Part shown: positions 1-7,486 of the stretch, one piece after another | Layout: the number at the start of each line of letters is the position of its first letter | Numbering within the stretch: position 1 is the stretch's first letter | NCBI RefSeq assembly: GCF_965214215.1 | Contig: NZ_CBDCBD010000003.1 | Location: 1,302,001 to 1,366,000 of the forward strand | Length of the DNA: 64,000 nt | Direction: 5' to 3' | Source of the DNA: Poriferisodalis sp965214215 | Lineage (GTDB): Bacteria; Actinomycetota; Acidimicrobiia; Acidimicrobiales; Poriferisodalaceae | The notes under the pieces: generated by a model | Database searches by the model: none | What the model was told of the DNA's origin: nothing | The model's input: the letters and a program-made list of their open reading frames with translations, nothing else | Made by a program: the position numbers and the translations under genes

Positions 1-458
1 ATGTCGACGAGCAGCCCTTGGAGCGCACCCGAGGCCATCATCGTGCCGATGTAGCGAGCTTTGTCGGCGAACGTCCCGCCTTCGGGACTCTCGCCCTCGA
101 GCAGGGGCGTGTGGTTGAGGGGCCACGAAGATCCCCACAAGTCGTAATCTCCCTGAGCCACGGCCGGATAGAACGTCGCCGGCGCGATTTCCTCCGGGTC
201 GGTCACTTCGTAGCCGAGCTCTTCGAGCAGCTGCTGGATGACGAAGTTCTGGAAGTTGGTCTCGATCCAGTTGCCCCGTGCCATGGTGACCGTGACGCCC
301 TCGCCGGGCAGTGCCGCCGACGCGGTCGCCGCCGACGCGGCGGCTTCGGCGGTCGGTGCTGCGGTATCGGATGTGGAGTCGTCATCTCCGCAGGCGGCGG
401 CGATCAGGCCGAACGCCATGAGAACGACGATGAGCAATCGTCCTCGCGTGGTTTGCAT
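1..458 (-). CDS. Glycine betaine/proline-type ABC transporter substrate-binding lipoprotein (3' end outside window)
   Basis: Binding protein of an osmoprotectant-type ABC importer, anchored outside the membrane. The first 23 residues form a lipoprotein signal ending in a lipobox (AAACGDD), followed by a low-complexity Ala/Ser/Thr linker. The mature part matches ProX/OpuAC-type proteins: MARGNWIETNF, an LLEELGYEV segment, and FYPAVAQGDYDLWGSSWP, which contributes to the ligand pocket in this family. The start is the ATG at 458; the reading frame runs off the left edge, so about 152 residues are visible. It lies 308 bases downstream of the permease gene on the same strand and is probably co-transcribed. 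The ligand is inferred from family only. Confidence 0.85.
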   Translation of the reverse strand, partial: MQTTRGRLLIVVLMAFGLIAAACGDDDSTSDTAAPTAEAAASAATASAALPGEGVTVTMARGNWIETNFQNFVIQQLLEELGYEVTDPEEIAPATFYPAVAQGDYDLWGSSWPLNHTPLLEGESPEGGTFADKARYIGTMMASGALQGLLVD

Positions 459-766
459 CGGTGTGTCCCCCTGAGTGATGATCGCCCGAGCCCCGCGGGC
501 TTCGACCATGCATTTGTGTCTAGTGCCGTGTCAGCAAACGTCTGCGTGCTTGGAGATGCCAGCCCACCACATGATGTCAGGGCTTCCGCGCATCGTGAGC
601 ACCCCGAAGGTCGCCTGACGCGGCACCAGTTCGTATGTGTCACCGTTGCAATTGCAATGTCTATGTCGCTGTTCTTGGCCCGCGCCGGCGCTGCTTGACC
701 CGTGTGGACGGCCGTGTGCCGAGCCCTCAGATCGACCGCAGTCGATCTTCTCGAAGATCTCGCCGT
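459..766. other. Intergenic stretch between permease and binding protein
   Basis: These 308 bases separate two genes of one transporter. Open frames here are antisense shadows without recognisable domains. I see no convincing hairpin, promoter or RNA gene. Confidence 0.4.
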
Positions 767-2761
767 CTACTGCACAGCGCTGGCGCGCCAGCCACGAGCA
801 GCCAGTATGAGGCCGCCGATGGCGGTGAGGAATGCGCTGGCCCCGGGCCCGAGCGCCGGGGTCGCAAGCCGGACGTACGTCGCTATCCAGGCGGTTCCGA
901 TTGCGGTGATGGCGCACCCCGTCCCGAACATGACGAGGCCTCCGAATCGCTGCAGCGCATAGCGGCGCACAAGCCGAACGAGGGCCGCCGCGGCGCCGAT
1001 CAAGGCGAGCGCCAACACGACGTAGCCAATCTGCGGCCCGGCCGCATCGAGGCCGCGGACCGTGACGCGCCGGGTCTGCGACAGGGCCTCAGCCAGCAGT
1101 TCCGCGGCAAGGCCGCCCTGGTTGACGCCCTCGGCTTCGGCTGCCAACTCGGCGGCGATCTGGGCTGCGTCGCTGCGCTGGTCCAGCAGCCAGGATCCCG
1201 ACGCTCCTGCGAACACCAGAAACAGTGTCAGCACCGCGATGCCGATCACTTCGGTGATACCCACACGAGCCACGTCGCCCTCGGAGGGTGCCCGCAGCGC
1301 AGCGACGGCGCCGCCAGCCAGAACGACCAGCGCGCCGCCGAGCGCCATCCACGCGCCTGTGCCGTGGCTGTAGTTGTCGCCGCGGGGGGCGACGCTCAGG
1401 TAGGCGACGATCAGCGACACCAGCATCAGGCCGCCGGCGAAGAACGCGCTGGCGCTGGCAATGAACTTGGCCCGACTCCGTGGGCTCCACAGTGCGGCGG
1501 CGCCGCCGAAGGCGACGGTGAGACCGACGAAGCCGAACAGGATCCCGAACCACGAGCCGCCGGTGGCGTCGAGCCCGCTGTGCGCTCCGGCGAGGTCGTT
1601 GTCGTCGAATCGGGCCCAGCCCGACAGCAGGCCCGCGTCGTTGCCCCAGGTGAGCAGCGCCGAGAACGCACAGACGAGGCCGCCGCCCAGTGCTGCGACT
1701 GCGCCCAGGGCCTGGGGGGAAGTCAGCGACGCCGGCGCCGTCTCCTCCGTGGGCGGGGGTACTTCGGCGTCGGGCTCCAGGCCCGGCACGGGGGGCACCT
1801 GCGGTTCGGAGCGTGTGGTCCATGCGCTGCGCATCCGTGCGAACAGGCTGCGGCGGTCGACGGTGTCGTCGGGCTGGGAGATCCGGTCGAGCAGCACGCC
1901 GACGAAGTAGAGGCCGGCACCGGCCGACGCGCCGACGGGGATGTCGGCGGTGTTGAGCGCGGTGAGGATCGGTTTGCCGAGGCCTCCGCCGGCGATGATC
2001 GCCACGATGCCCACCATCGACAGCGACAGCAGCAGGGTCTGGTTGAGCCCGGCCATGATCGCGGGCCGCGCCAGGGGAAGCTGCACTTCGCGCAGCACCC
2101 GGCTCTCGGTTGCGCCGAATGCCCGGGCCGCTTCGACCACCTCCGCTGGCACCTGACGGAGCCCCAGGTTGGTCAGGCGGACGATGGGAGGCAGAGCGAA
2201 CACGAGCGTGGCCAGCACGCCGGGTGTCCGGCGGACGCCGAACAGGAAGATGATCGGCAGCAGATAGACGAAGGGGTGGATGACCTGCATGCCGTCGAGA
2301 ACGGGACGCAGCCTGCTCCAGAACGAGTCGACGCGGGCCGCCAGGATCCCGAGTGGGATGCCGATCGCCGTGCAGATGATCACCGCCACGATGATCATCC
2401 CGACCGTTTCCATCGTGAGGTCCCAGTACTCGTTGCCGAGCAGTCCGCAGATCAGCAGGCCGGCCGCGCTGCCGAGCCCCACCAGTGCGTTGCGTGTGGT
2501 GAGCCCCAGCAGGAAGAACAGCAGCAAGACGATCGGCCATGGCAGCCAGGTCTGCAGCAGGTTGTCGATGATGAGCCGCAGGAGTTGATCGACGGGCCAC
2601 TTGACGGCGTCGAGGAATCCGGTGATGTGGGTGGTCAGCCAGAAGACGATTTCCTCGATCCAGCGACCGAAGGGGATCTCCCAGACGTCGAGGGTGCGGT
2701 TGTCCCAGAAACTGGTGGCGAGCGTGCCCGAGCTCTCCCCGATGAAGTCCTTGGAGTTCAC
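767..2761 (-). CDS. ProW/OpuAB-type ABC permease with a long extra C-terminal membrane region
   Basis: The first 300 or so residues are a binding-protein-dependent permease of the glycine betaine/proline class: several membrane helices, then the EAA loop (EVVEAARAFGATESRVLREV) that docks the ATPase, then GIVAIIAGGGLGKPI. After a Pro/Glu-rich linker there are about 330 further residues with roughly seven hydrophobic segments that are not part of a normal ProW. The GTG at 2761 is preferred because GAGGGG lies eight bases upstream; an ATG 51 bases earlier lacks a ribosome-binding site. No ATP-binding subunit lies upstream, so it must be beyond the left edge or elsewhere. Membrane protein; permease role well supported, role of the extra region unknown. 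Confidence 0.85.
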   Translation of the reverse strand: MNSKDFIGESSGTLATSFWDNRTLDVWEIPFGRWIEEIVFWLTTHITGFLDAVKWPVDQLLRLIIDNLLQTWLPWPIVLLLFFLLGLTTRNALVGLGSAAGLLICGLLGNEYWDLTMETVGMIIVAVIICTAIGIPLGILAARVDSFWSRLRPVLDGMQVIHPFVYLLPIIFLFGVRRTPGVLATLVFALPPIVRLTNLGLRQVPAEVVEAARAFGATESRVLREVQLPLARPAIMAGLNQTLLLSLSMVGIVAIIAGGGLGKPILTALNTADIPVGASAGAGLYFVGVLLDRISQPDDTVDRRSLFARMRSAWTTRSEPQVPPVPGLEPDAEVPPPTEETAPASLTSPQALGAVAALGGGLVCAFSALLTWGNDAGLLSGWARFDDNDLAGAHSGLDATGGSWFGILFGFVGLTVAFGGAAALWSPRSRAKFIASASAFFAGGLMLVSLIVAYLSVAPRGDNYSHGTGAWMALGGALVVLAGGAVAALRAPSEGDVARVGITEVIGIAVLTLFLVFAGASGSWLLDQRSDAAQIAAELAAEAEGVNQGGLAAELLAEALSQTRRVTVRGLDAAGPQIGYVVLALALIGAAAALVRLVRRYALQRFGGLVMFGTGCAITAIGTAWIATYVRLATPALGPGASAFLTAIGGLILAARGWRASAVQ

Positions 2762-2864
2762 GAACGTAACCCCTCGGATTGCGGGGGCCGGCAACTCAAA
2801 ACATGATGTCACTTACGTGTGTCGGCCTCGACGGATGGGTGCAGTAGACGCCCTCGACGATGCC

Positions 2865-3053
2865 CTAGCTGCGGGCGAATCTGATCAGGTCGTCGATGTC
2901 CCCAGCGTCGGCGGAGTGCAACGCTGCGATGTAGCGCTGTTCGGCGTCGAAGAGTTCTTGCCGGGTTGCGATGTCCCGCTGGAGCAGGCCGCCTCGATCT
3001 TCGTCAGACAGCAGCGTGTGCCCGTCCCCGGTTGGGGCAGCGAGGCGGCTCAC
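2865..3053 (-). pseudogene. Fragment resembling the C-terminal tail of a Fic-type protein
   Basis: This 62-residue frame ends in EQRYIAALHSADAGDIDDL plus IRFARS, a pattern I know from the C-terminus of Fic proteins of the mobile mystery protein B type. Nothing resembling the Fic catalytic core (HPFxxGNGR) lies upstream, so I read it as the remains of a truncated gene. It sits 11 bases after another small remnant on the same strand. A genuine small protein cannot be excluded. Confidence 0.4.
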
Positions 3054-3064
3054 AGTTGATTGCC

Positions 3065-3238
3065 CTACTCAGTGCGCCAGAGGTCACGCCGCTGCCGGAA
3101 TTCAGCTGCGAGGTCGTCGATCTGGGCTTCGAGATCGTCGGAGGTGACCTCTTGGTCCTCGAGGCGTGAGTGGGCCATCACGTTTCGCAAGTGCCCGATT
3201 GCGCTCAGTCGGGCTTGCACATCGACCATGAATGGCAT
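3065..3238 (-). CDS. Small HEPN-like fragment (57 aa)
   Basis: Short frame starting at ATG 3238. It contains IGHLRNVMAHSR, which fits the R-x4-H motif of HEPN ribonuclease domains (R and H in RNVMAH), followed by an acidic helical tail ending in WRTE. Full HEPN domains are about 100 residues or more, so this is either a remnant or a very small stand-alone protein. It precedes the Fic-like fragment. No partner nucleotidyltransferase is adjacent. Family assignment rests on the short motif only. Confidence 0.35.
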   Translation of the reverse strand: MPFMVDVQARLSAIGHLRNVMAHSRLEDQEVTSDDLEAQIDDLAAEFRQRRDLWRTE

Positions 3239-3275
3239 GACTCGACTGCACAGTGGTTGTCCCAGCTACCACCGC

Positions 3276-3824
3276 TCAGTCGGGGATCCAGTCTTCGGTT
3301 TGGAGGCCGAGCCCGTCGGCGATGCGGTTGGCGTAGGCGTAGTAGCCGACGACTTCGGTGATGTCGAGGATGTCGCGGTCGCTGAAGCCGGCTTCGCGCA
3401 GGGCGTCGACATCGGCGTCGGTGGTGGCGGCGGGGGTTTCGGTGAGCTTGACGGCGTATCGGAGCATGGCGGTGCGCTTGGGCGACAGTGCGGCGGTGGT
3501 CCAGTCGTGCTCGACGGCGGCGACGAGTTCGTCGTTGCGGAGCAGGCGGCGCAGACCGCGCCGATGGTGGACCACTCAGTAGTGGCAGTCGTTGGTGAGG
3601 CTGACGACCAGGGCGATGAGCTCGCGCTCGGCCTTGCGCAGCGTGGCGGAGCCGGCCATGGCCGATTCGTAGAGGCCTTGGTGTGCGGCCATGGAGCGGG
3701 GGTTGAGCGAGTGGATGGCCAAGATGTGGTCGACCCGGCCGTAGGCGGGGTCCACGACCCGGGGGTACAGCTCGCCGAGGGGGCCGCCCCAGTCGTCGTC
3801 AGCAATGACCTCGATGCGTGCCAT
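3276..3824 (-). CDS. AhpD-like peroxidase-related protein, probable selenoprotein (in-frame TGA at 3576-3578)
   Basis: Carboxymuconolactone decarboxylase/AhpD-fold protein, about 182 residues, the usual length for the peroxidase-related branch. The AhpD active-site signature E-x11-C-x2-C-x3-H is met exactly if the in-frame TGA stands for the second cysteine: ERELIALVVSLTNDC, then H-Y-TGA, then VVHH. Both halves are in one frame and homologous throughout, ending in QTEDWIPD. A bacterial SECIS-like hairpin follows the TGA at the expected distance (see 3547-3563). It would reduce hydroperoxides or disulfides through a Cys-x-x-Sec pair in the cytoplasm (family knowledge). The ATG at 3824 gives the usual MARIEVI start; a GTG at 3839 is possible. 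The alternative is a Cys-to-stop mutation. Selenocysteine machinery genes are not in the window. Confidence 0.75.
3547..3563 (-). promoter_or_regulatory. Putative bacterial SECIS hairpin
   Basis: On the minus strand, 12 bases after the TGA there is a perfect 6-bp stem, CGGCGC and GCGCCG, closing a five-base loop GGTCT. The loop begins 18 bases after the TGA and its first two bases are G. As I recall them, published bacterial SECIS rules ask for an apical loop about 16-37 bases from the UGA with a G in its first two positions, so it qualifies. Confidence 0.65.
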
Positions 3825-3979
3825 GCGCCAGCGTTTCACACCGGCAGGGCGTCAGTTGCACTCGGCCGTGCCTCGCTCGGAAACAATTCTTCGGCACCTC
3901 GGGTCGTAGGTACATTGAGGCACAGTTCAGCGTCGGTGAGGCCCGTTCACGGCCGAGGACTCGGAGCCAGATCAGTTCG

Positions 3980-4660
3980 ATGACCGCTTACGGGCCGCTC
4001 TCGGCACGCCTCAACTCCGCATTCGACGGCTGCTACGAGGCCCATCGCGCCTCGGCCCTGTCGGGCGTGCCGCAGTCGACGGTGTACCTCTGGGCTCGCA
4101 ATGGGCTCGTGACACCGTCGGTGTCGCCCACTCGGGTGAAGCTCTGGTCCTACGCCGACTTGATGGCGCTGCGCATCGTCTATTGGCTGCGACATCCGAA
4201 GTTCGAAACAGAGGCAAGTGTTCCTGCGAGCCCGATGCCGCGCGTGCGTGAGGCCTTGGCCGAGTTGGAGCAGCTCGGCTTGGACATCTGGGACGACAGC
4301 GGGGGCCGGCTGACGTCGCCATTGCGGGTCGATGCCTCCGGCAAGATCTGGGTGGACGTGGAGGGCATCCCTCATCAGGCGGGGCAAGCGGCGATGCAGG
4401 AGTCATTGGACCTCTTGGGTCCCTTCGATGTCGCCGACCGCCAAGGACCCGACCTCATCCGTCCCCGCCCGAGCCTGCGCATCGTTCCGGGCAGGGTCTC
4501 AGGCGAACCTCACCTCGCCCGGTCACGTATCACGACGCTGTCCGCGGCCGCTCTCTACGAGAGCCTCGGCGACTACAAAGCGATTGCCGATCTCTACCCG
4601 GGCTTCGACGCGGCGGCATTCAGGGATGCGGTCGAGTTCGAGAGCTCATTGGCTGCGTGA
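3980..4660 (+). CDS. HTH/DUF433 antitoxin-like protein
   Basis: About 226 residues. The N-terminal part is MerR/HTH-like: AHRASALSGVPQSTVYLWAR at residues 18-37 looks like a recognition helix-turn-helix. The C-terminal 55 residues are a DUF433 domain (GEPHLARSRITTLSAAALYE, then YPGFDAAAFRDAVEFE). DUF433 proteins are usually antitoxins or regulators paired with a DUF5615 PIN-like toxin, and the remains of such a gene start at the overlapping ATGA. Start is the ATG at 3980. The antitoxin looks complete while the partner is broken. Confidence 0.75.
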   Translation: MTAYGPLSARLNSAFDGCYEAHRASALSGVPQSTVYLWARNGLVTPSVSPTRVKLWSYADLMALRIVYWLRHPKFETEASVPASPMPRVREALAELEQLGLDIWDDSGGRLTSPLRVDASGKIWVDVEGIPHQAGQAAMQESLDLLGPFDVADRQGPDLIRPRPSLRIVPGRVSGEPHLARSRITTLSAAALYESLGDYKAIADLYPGFDAAAFRDAVEFESSLAA

Positions 4661-4809
4661 TGCAGCTCCCGCTGGATCACAACTTTCCTGAACTGATCGT
4701 CAGCCGCAATCGCGGGATCCTCGCGACTTGTTCGACGAGGCTGCGCAGCCATGCACTGGGCCGAGATCTGGCGAGTCGTCGCGCCCCGGCCGCCGAGCGG
4801 CGATACTGA
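4660..4809 (+). pseudogene. Truncated DUF5615-like PIN toxin remnant
   Basis: Starts with the ATG overlapping the DUF433 stop (ATGA). Its first residues, MQLPLDHNFPELIV, match the LLDENLP start of DUF5615 PIN-like proteins, though the D-E pair reads D-H here. The frame then diverges into RRAPAAERRY and stops after 49 residues, against roughly 110-120 for the family. The rest of the PIN fold, including later acidic residues, is missing. It ends 4 bases before the next gene. Confidence 0.5.
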
Positions 4810-4813
4810 CACC

Positions 4814-5971
4814 ATGAGCGTCCGGGTTGCGGTTCGTCCCGCGTTGCTCGAGTGGGCGCGTTCCCGGTCAGGTATCGACGAGACCGTTTGGCACAAGCGA
4901 TTTCCGCTCTTCGATGCTTGGGTCGCTGGTGATGCGCAGCCGACCCTGCGTCAGTTGCAGGACTATGCCGCCAAGACATACACGCCGGTCGGATTCCTGC
5001 TGCTCGACGAGCCGCCGGTCGAAACGCTGCCCGTAGCGGACTTTCGCACGCCCGCCGGGCAGGGCGGCACAATGCCGGCGACGGGGAACCTGCTCGACAC
5101 CCTACGCGCTTGCCAAGCCCGGCAAGAGTGGTACCGAGACAATCAGCTGCTGCACAACGAGCCGCACGTCGACTTCGTCGGTTCCGTCACGGTGTCGACA
5201 CCGCCGACCGTGGCCGCTACGTCGATGCGTGATGCACTGGGCTGGACTGGTGAAGTTCGCGAGGAACTCGGGAGCTGGCAGGAAGCATTGGCCCAGCTTC
5301 GGGAGCGTGCCGAGGACGTGGGTGTGCTGGTGACGATCAGCGGGATTGTCGGATCGAACACTCATCGCAGGCTGGATCCGAATGAGTTTCGAGGCTTCGC
5401 CCTCGTCGACGACTACGCGCCGCTCGTGTTCGTCAACGGCGCTGATGCGAAGTCGGCGCAGGTGTTCACCTTGGCTCACGAACTGGCGCATCTGTGGCTC
5501 GGCGCGACGGGGCTCTCCGACGCCGAAGCGGAGTCCGGCCGTGAGTTCGCCGAGGAACGCTGGTGCAACGCCGTGGCGGCGGAGCTGCTGGTGCCGATGT
5601 CTGACTTCGAGCAGGCATTCGATCCTGCGGGTGCGCTGCGCCCTCAGCTCGAACCGTTGGCACGGCGCTATCGGGTGTCGACAGAGGTCATCCTCGCTCG
5701 TGTCCGTGAAGCTGGTGCCATCGGCTGGGACGAGTTCATGCTCGAACGGGATATTGAGCGAACCCGGATCGAGTCCCTTGACAGCGGGCGCAGTGCTTCA
5801 GGCGGCAACTACTACGCGACCAAGCCGGTGCAGGTAGGTAAACGCTTCACGCGCGACCTCATCGCGAGCACACTCGAAGGACGAACCACCTACACCGAAG
5901 CGTTCCGACTGCTCGGTGTGAAGAAGGTCTCGACGCTCGAAGGGCTTGGCCGCAGCCTCGGAGTCCTGTAG
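4814..5971 (+). CDS. ImmA/IrrE family zinc metallopeptidase
   Basis: 385 residues. The zinc-binding motif HELAH lies in VFTLAHELAHLWLG near residue 218, as in ImmA/IrrE (COG2856) proteins. The N-terminal third (PALLEWARSRSGI, then LRQLQDYAAKTYTPVGFLLL) is the regulator-like region typical of the class paired with DUF4411 PIN toxins. Starts at ATG 4814. The stop TAG shares its last base with the GTG of a broken DUF4411 gene, so this was a two-gene toxin-antitoxin or stress module. Expected role: cytoplasmic peptidase/antitoxin that binds or cleaves a regulator (inference). Confidence 0.85.
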   Translation: MSVRVAVRPALLEWARSRSGIDETVWHKRFPLFDAWVAGDAQPTLRQLQDYAAKTYTPVGFLLLDEPPVETLPVADFRTPAGQGGTMPATGNLLDTLRACQARQEWYRDNQLLHNEPHVDFVGSVTVSTPPTVAATSMRDALGWTGEVREELGSWQEALAQLRERAEDVGVLVTISGIVGSNTHRRLDPNEFRGFALVDDYAPLVFVNGADAKSAQVFTLAHELAHLWLGATGLSDAEAESGREFAEERWCNAVAAELLVPMSDFEQAFDPAGALRPQLEPLARRYRVSTEVILARVREAGAIGWDEFMLERDIERTRIESLDSGRSASGGNYYATKPVQVGKRFTRDLIASTLEGRTTYTEAFRLLGVKKVSTLEGLGRSLGVL

Positions 5972-6274
5972 TGGCCTATCTGCTGGACACCAACGTCTTC
6001 ATCGCTCTTCGCGGCTGCCGCCGACTCGTTTCTGATTGGCCATGCACGCGCCGGGGGCCATAGCGTCGTGACCCACGAAGTACCCGGTAGGAAGCGCACT
6101 CGGATCAAGATCCCGAACGCCGCTGCCGCGGCTGGTGTGTGAGCGCTCAACCCGTTTGCCATGTTGCGAATCGAGGGCGCAAGATTCGAACTCAGGACAC
6201 AGGGTCAGCAACTGGCGTTGCCCGTGACCGACGTTGACGCACCGACTGAAATGGGAAGTCGCGTCGACGAATGA
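5971..6274 (+). pseudogene. DUF4411 PIN-domain toxin, internally deleted
   Basis: The first 12 codons from GTG 5971 read MAYLLDTNVFIA, the canonical start of DUF4411 (D6, N8). The sequence then joins the C-terminal third in another frame: AAADSFLIGHARAGGHSVVT, KRTRIKIPNAAAAAGV, a TGA, then ALNPFAMLRIEGARFEL. The middle of the PIN domain is gone, the junction is out of frame, and a further TGA interrupts the tail. The toxin is therefore inactive while the upstream ImmA-type partner is open. Confidence 0.75.
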
Positions 6275-6337
6275 CATGAAACGCCTGATCATCACGCCAG
6301 GAGGCGACAACTCGGGTCTGGGAAGCAGTAGATGGTG

Positions 6338-6946
6338 CTACTGCCAATCCAGAGGCTCGCCTGCGATGCCGACATCGGACTGAGACTCAAGCCACGAGAT
6401 AAATGCTGTGCGCAGTCCATCGGGAAAGTTGCGACGGTAACCACGGACGCTGCCGAAGTAGTCCTTGCCCTCCCAATCACGGAACTCTTCTGGTATCTGG
6501 ATCGCATCGGCGCCGTAGTAGGCGAACGACGTTGAGGCCAAGACCCGCGGCGCGCTCGTGTCCCGCTTCACATGGGCCAGGTTCGGGCTGCCGTCCCCAA
6601 GACTGTGCCGGCTGTCCTCTTGGATCCATGTGCTCTCGTCGGCCGAACGATGGTAGATGTTGTCGCCGTAGCGCAGCTTTAGGCTGCCCACTCGGTTTGG
6701 CTTCTTGCTCGCGAACCTCGGATCGGTCCAGTACTCGTCGAACGACAGCGTTTCCTCAACCCGCATGGCGTAGACGAGGTGATCCTGCTGCCCCTTCTGC
6801 ATCGACCCGATCCCCGCCACCCAATCTCCCGGACTTGCAGACTTTCGGATTTCTGGCTTGCAGGTCGCAAGCGTGCAGGTGCCAAAGTATGGGTTCGGCG
6901 CGAAGCCGATGTCGTAGAGCACGACATACGTGAACAGCTCTGCCAC
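6338..6946 (-). CDS. Nmad2-like nucleotide modification associated domain protein
   Basis: 202 residues. The N-terminus LFTYVVLYDIGFAPNPYFG, then CTLATCKPEIRKSASPGDWVAGIGS, is the hallmark of the Nmad2 family (nucleotide modification associated domain 2), predicted by others to act around modified bases in conflict systems. Further conserved pieces are HLVYAMRVEETLSFDEYW and YFGSVRGYRRNFP. It begins 3 bases after the stop of the TIR-like gene upstream and is clearly in one operon with it. The biochemical activity is not known to me; the pairing with a ThsB-type TIR suggests a defence role (inference). Confidence 0.7.
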   Translation of the reverse strand: MAELFTYVVLYDIGFAPNPYFGTCTLATCKPEIRKSASPGDWVAGIGSMQKGQQDHLVYAMRVEETLSFDEYWTDPRFASKKPNRVGSLKLRYGDNIYHRSADESTWIQEDSRHSLGDGSPNLAHVKRDTSAPRVLASTSFAYYGADAIQIPEEFRDWEGKDYFGSVRGYRRNFPDGLRTAFISWLESQSDVGIAGEPLDWQ

Positions 6947-6949
6947 CGA

Positions 6950-7417
6950 TTAACAGCCGATTCGATTGAGCGGCTGGGCTGGCCGGGGCTCACCGTTCGA
7001 GTCTTCGAATTGTTGTTCGCCGTTCAGTGCAGCAAGTATCCGTTCCGAATTCCAGCCGACGATCGCGTCGGCGTACCTTTCGAGCGGCTCTGGGACCTCG
7101 CAGCCGGCGGAACCCGGCGCCCACACGCCAATGATTGGCTTTCCCAGCTTGTTCGCGTACTCGATTTCCCAGGCGACCCAGTCGTGGTTCCTCGTGTCAG
7201 GGGTAATGATGACGACGAGCTTGCCTGCCCCCCGAATGCCGGGTGCGAGAATCTGTGACCTGATGTAATCCGGGCTATTCGCCTGATTAGGCCTGTCACT
7301 CGTGATTGACCTATCGCGTACAGCCACGTCCCTACCCTTGAGCAGGCCCTTGAAGCCTGCGATGTGATAGTCGTCCTCATGCCGGTGGCTGATGAACACG
7401 TTGTGGATTTCGCTCAT
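6950..7417 (-). CDS. ThsB/MTH538-type TIR-like domain protein
   Basis: 155 residues. NVFISHRHEDD at the N-terminus and GKLVVIITPDTRNHDWVAWE followed by YANKLGKPIIGVWA mark a TIR-like (DUF1863, ThsB-type) fold. E84 in WVAWE sits where TIR NADases carry their catalytic glutamate. Such proteins make cyclic ADP-ribose signals in Thoeris defence, but no ThsA lies next to it. A strong ribosome-binding site AAGGAGG lies 4 bases before the ATG at 7417. First gene of a two-gene unit with the Nmad2 protein, divergent from the TIR-SLOG pair. Confidence 0.75.
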   Translation of the reverse strand: MSEIHNVFISHRHEDDYHIAGFKGLLKGRDVAVRDRSITSDRPNQANSPDYIRSQILAPGIRGAGKLVVIITPDTRNHDWVAWEIEYANKLGKPIIGVWAPGSAGCEVPEPLERYADAIVGWNSERILAALNGEQQFEDSNGEPRPAQPLNRIGC

Positions 7418-7473
7418 TAGACCTCCTTCGGTCCATCAACTCCGAGGTTACGTAGGGGGTGTGACAAATCTCG

Positions 7474-7486
7474 TACGATTACGCCG
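7474..7486 (+). promoter_or_regulatory. Possible leaderless promoter of the TIR-SLOG unit
   Basis: A TACGAT hexamer at 7474-7479 is followed by six bases and then the GTG start. That places transcription start at or next to the start codon, a leaderless arrangement common in actinobacteria. No ribosome-binding site precedes the GTG. I could not find a convincing -35 box. Confidence 0.35.

Noticed and set aside
635..2806. Long plus-strand frame of over 700 codons opposite the permease
   Set aside because: It is an antisense shadow of the GC-rich permease gene: biased toward Gln, Arg and Gly, no domain, no ribosome-binding site.
6140..6142. Selenocysteine at the TGA in the DUF4411 tail
   Set aside because: The gene is already destroyed by a large out-of-frame deletion, and PIN domains have no redox cysteine there.
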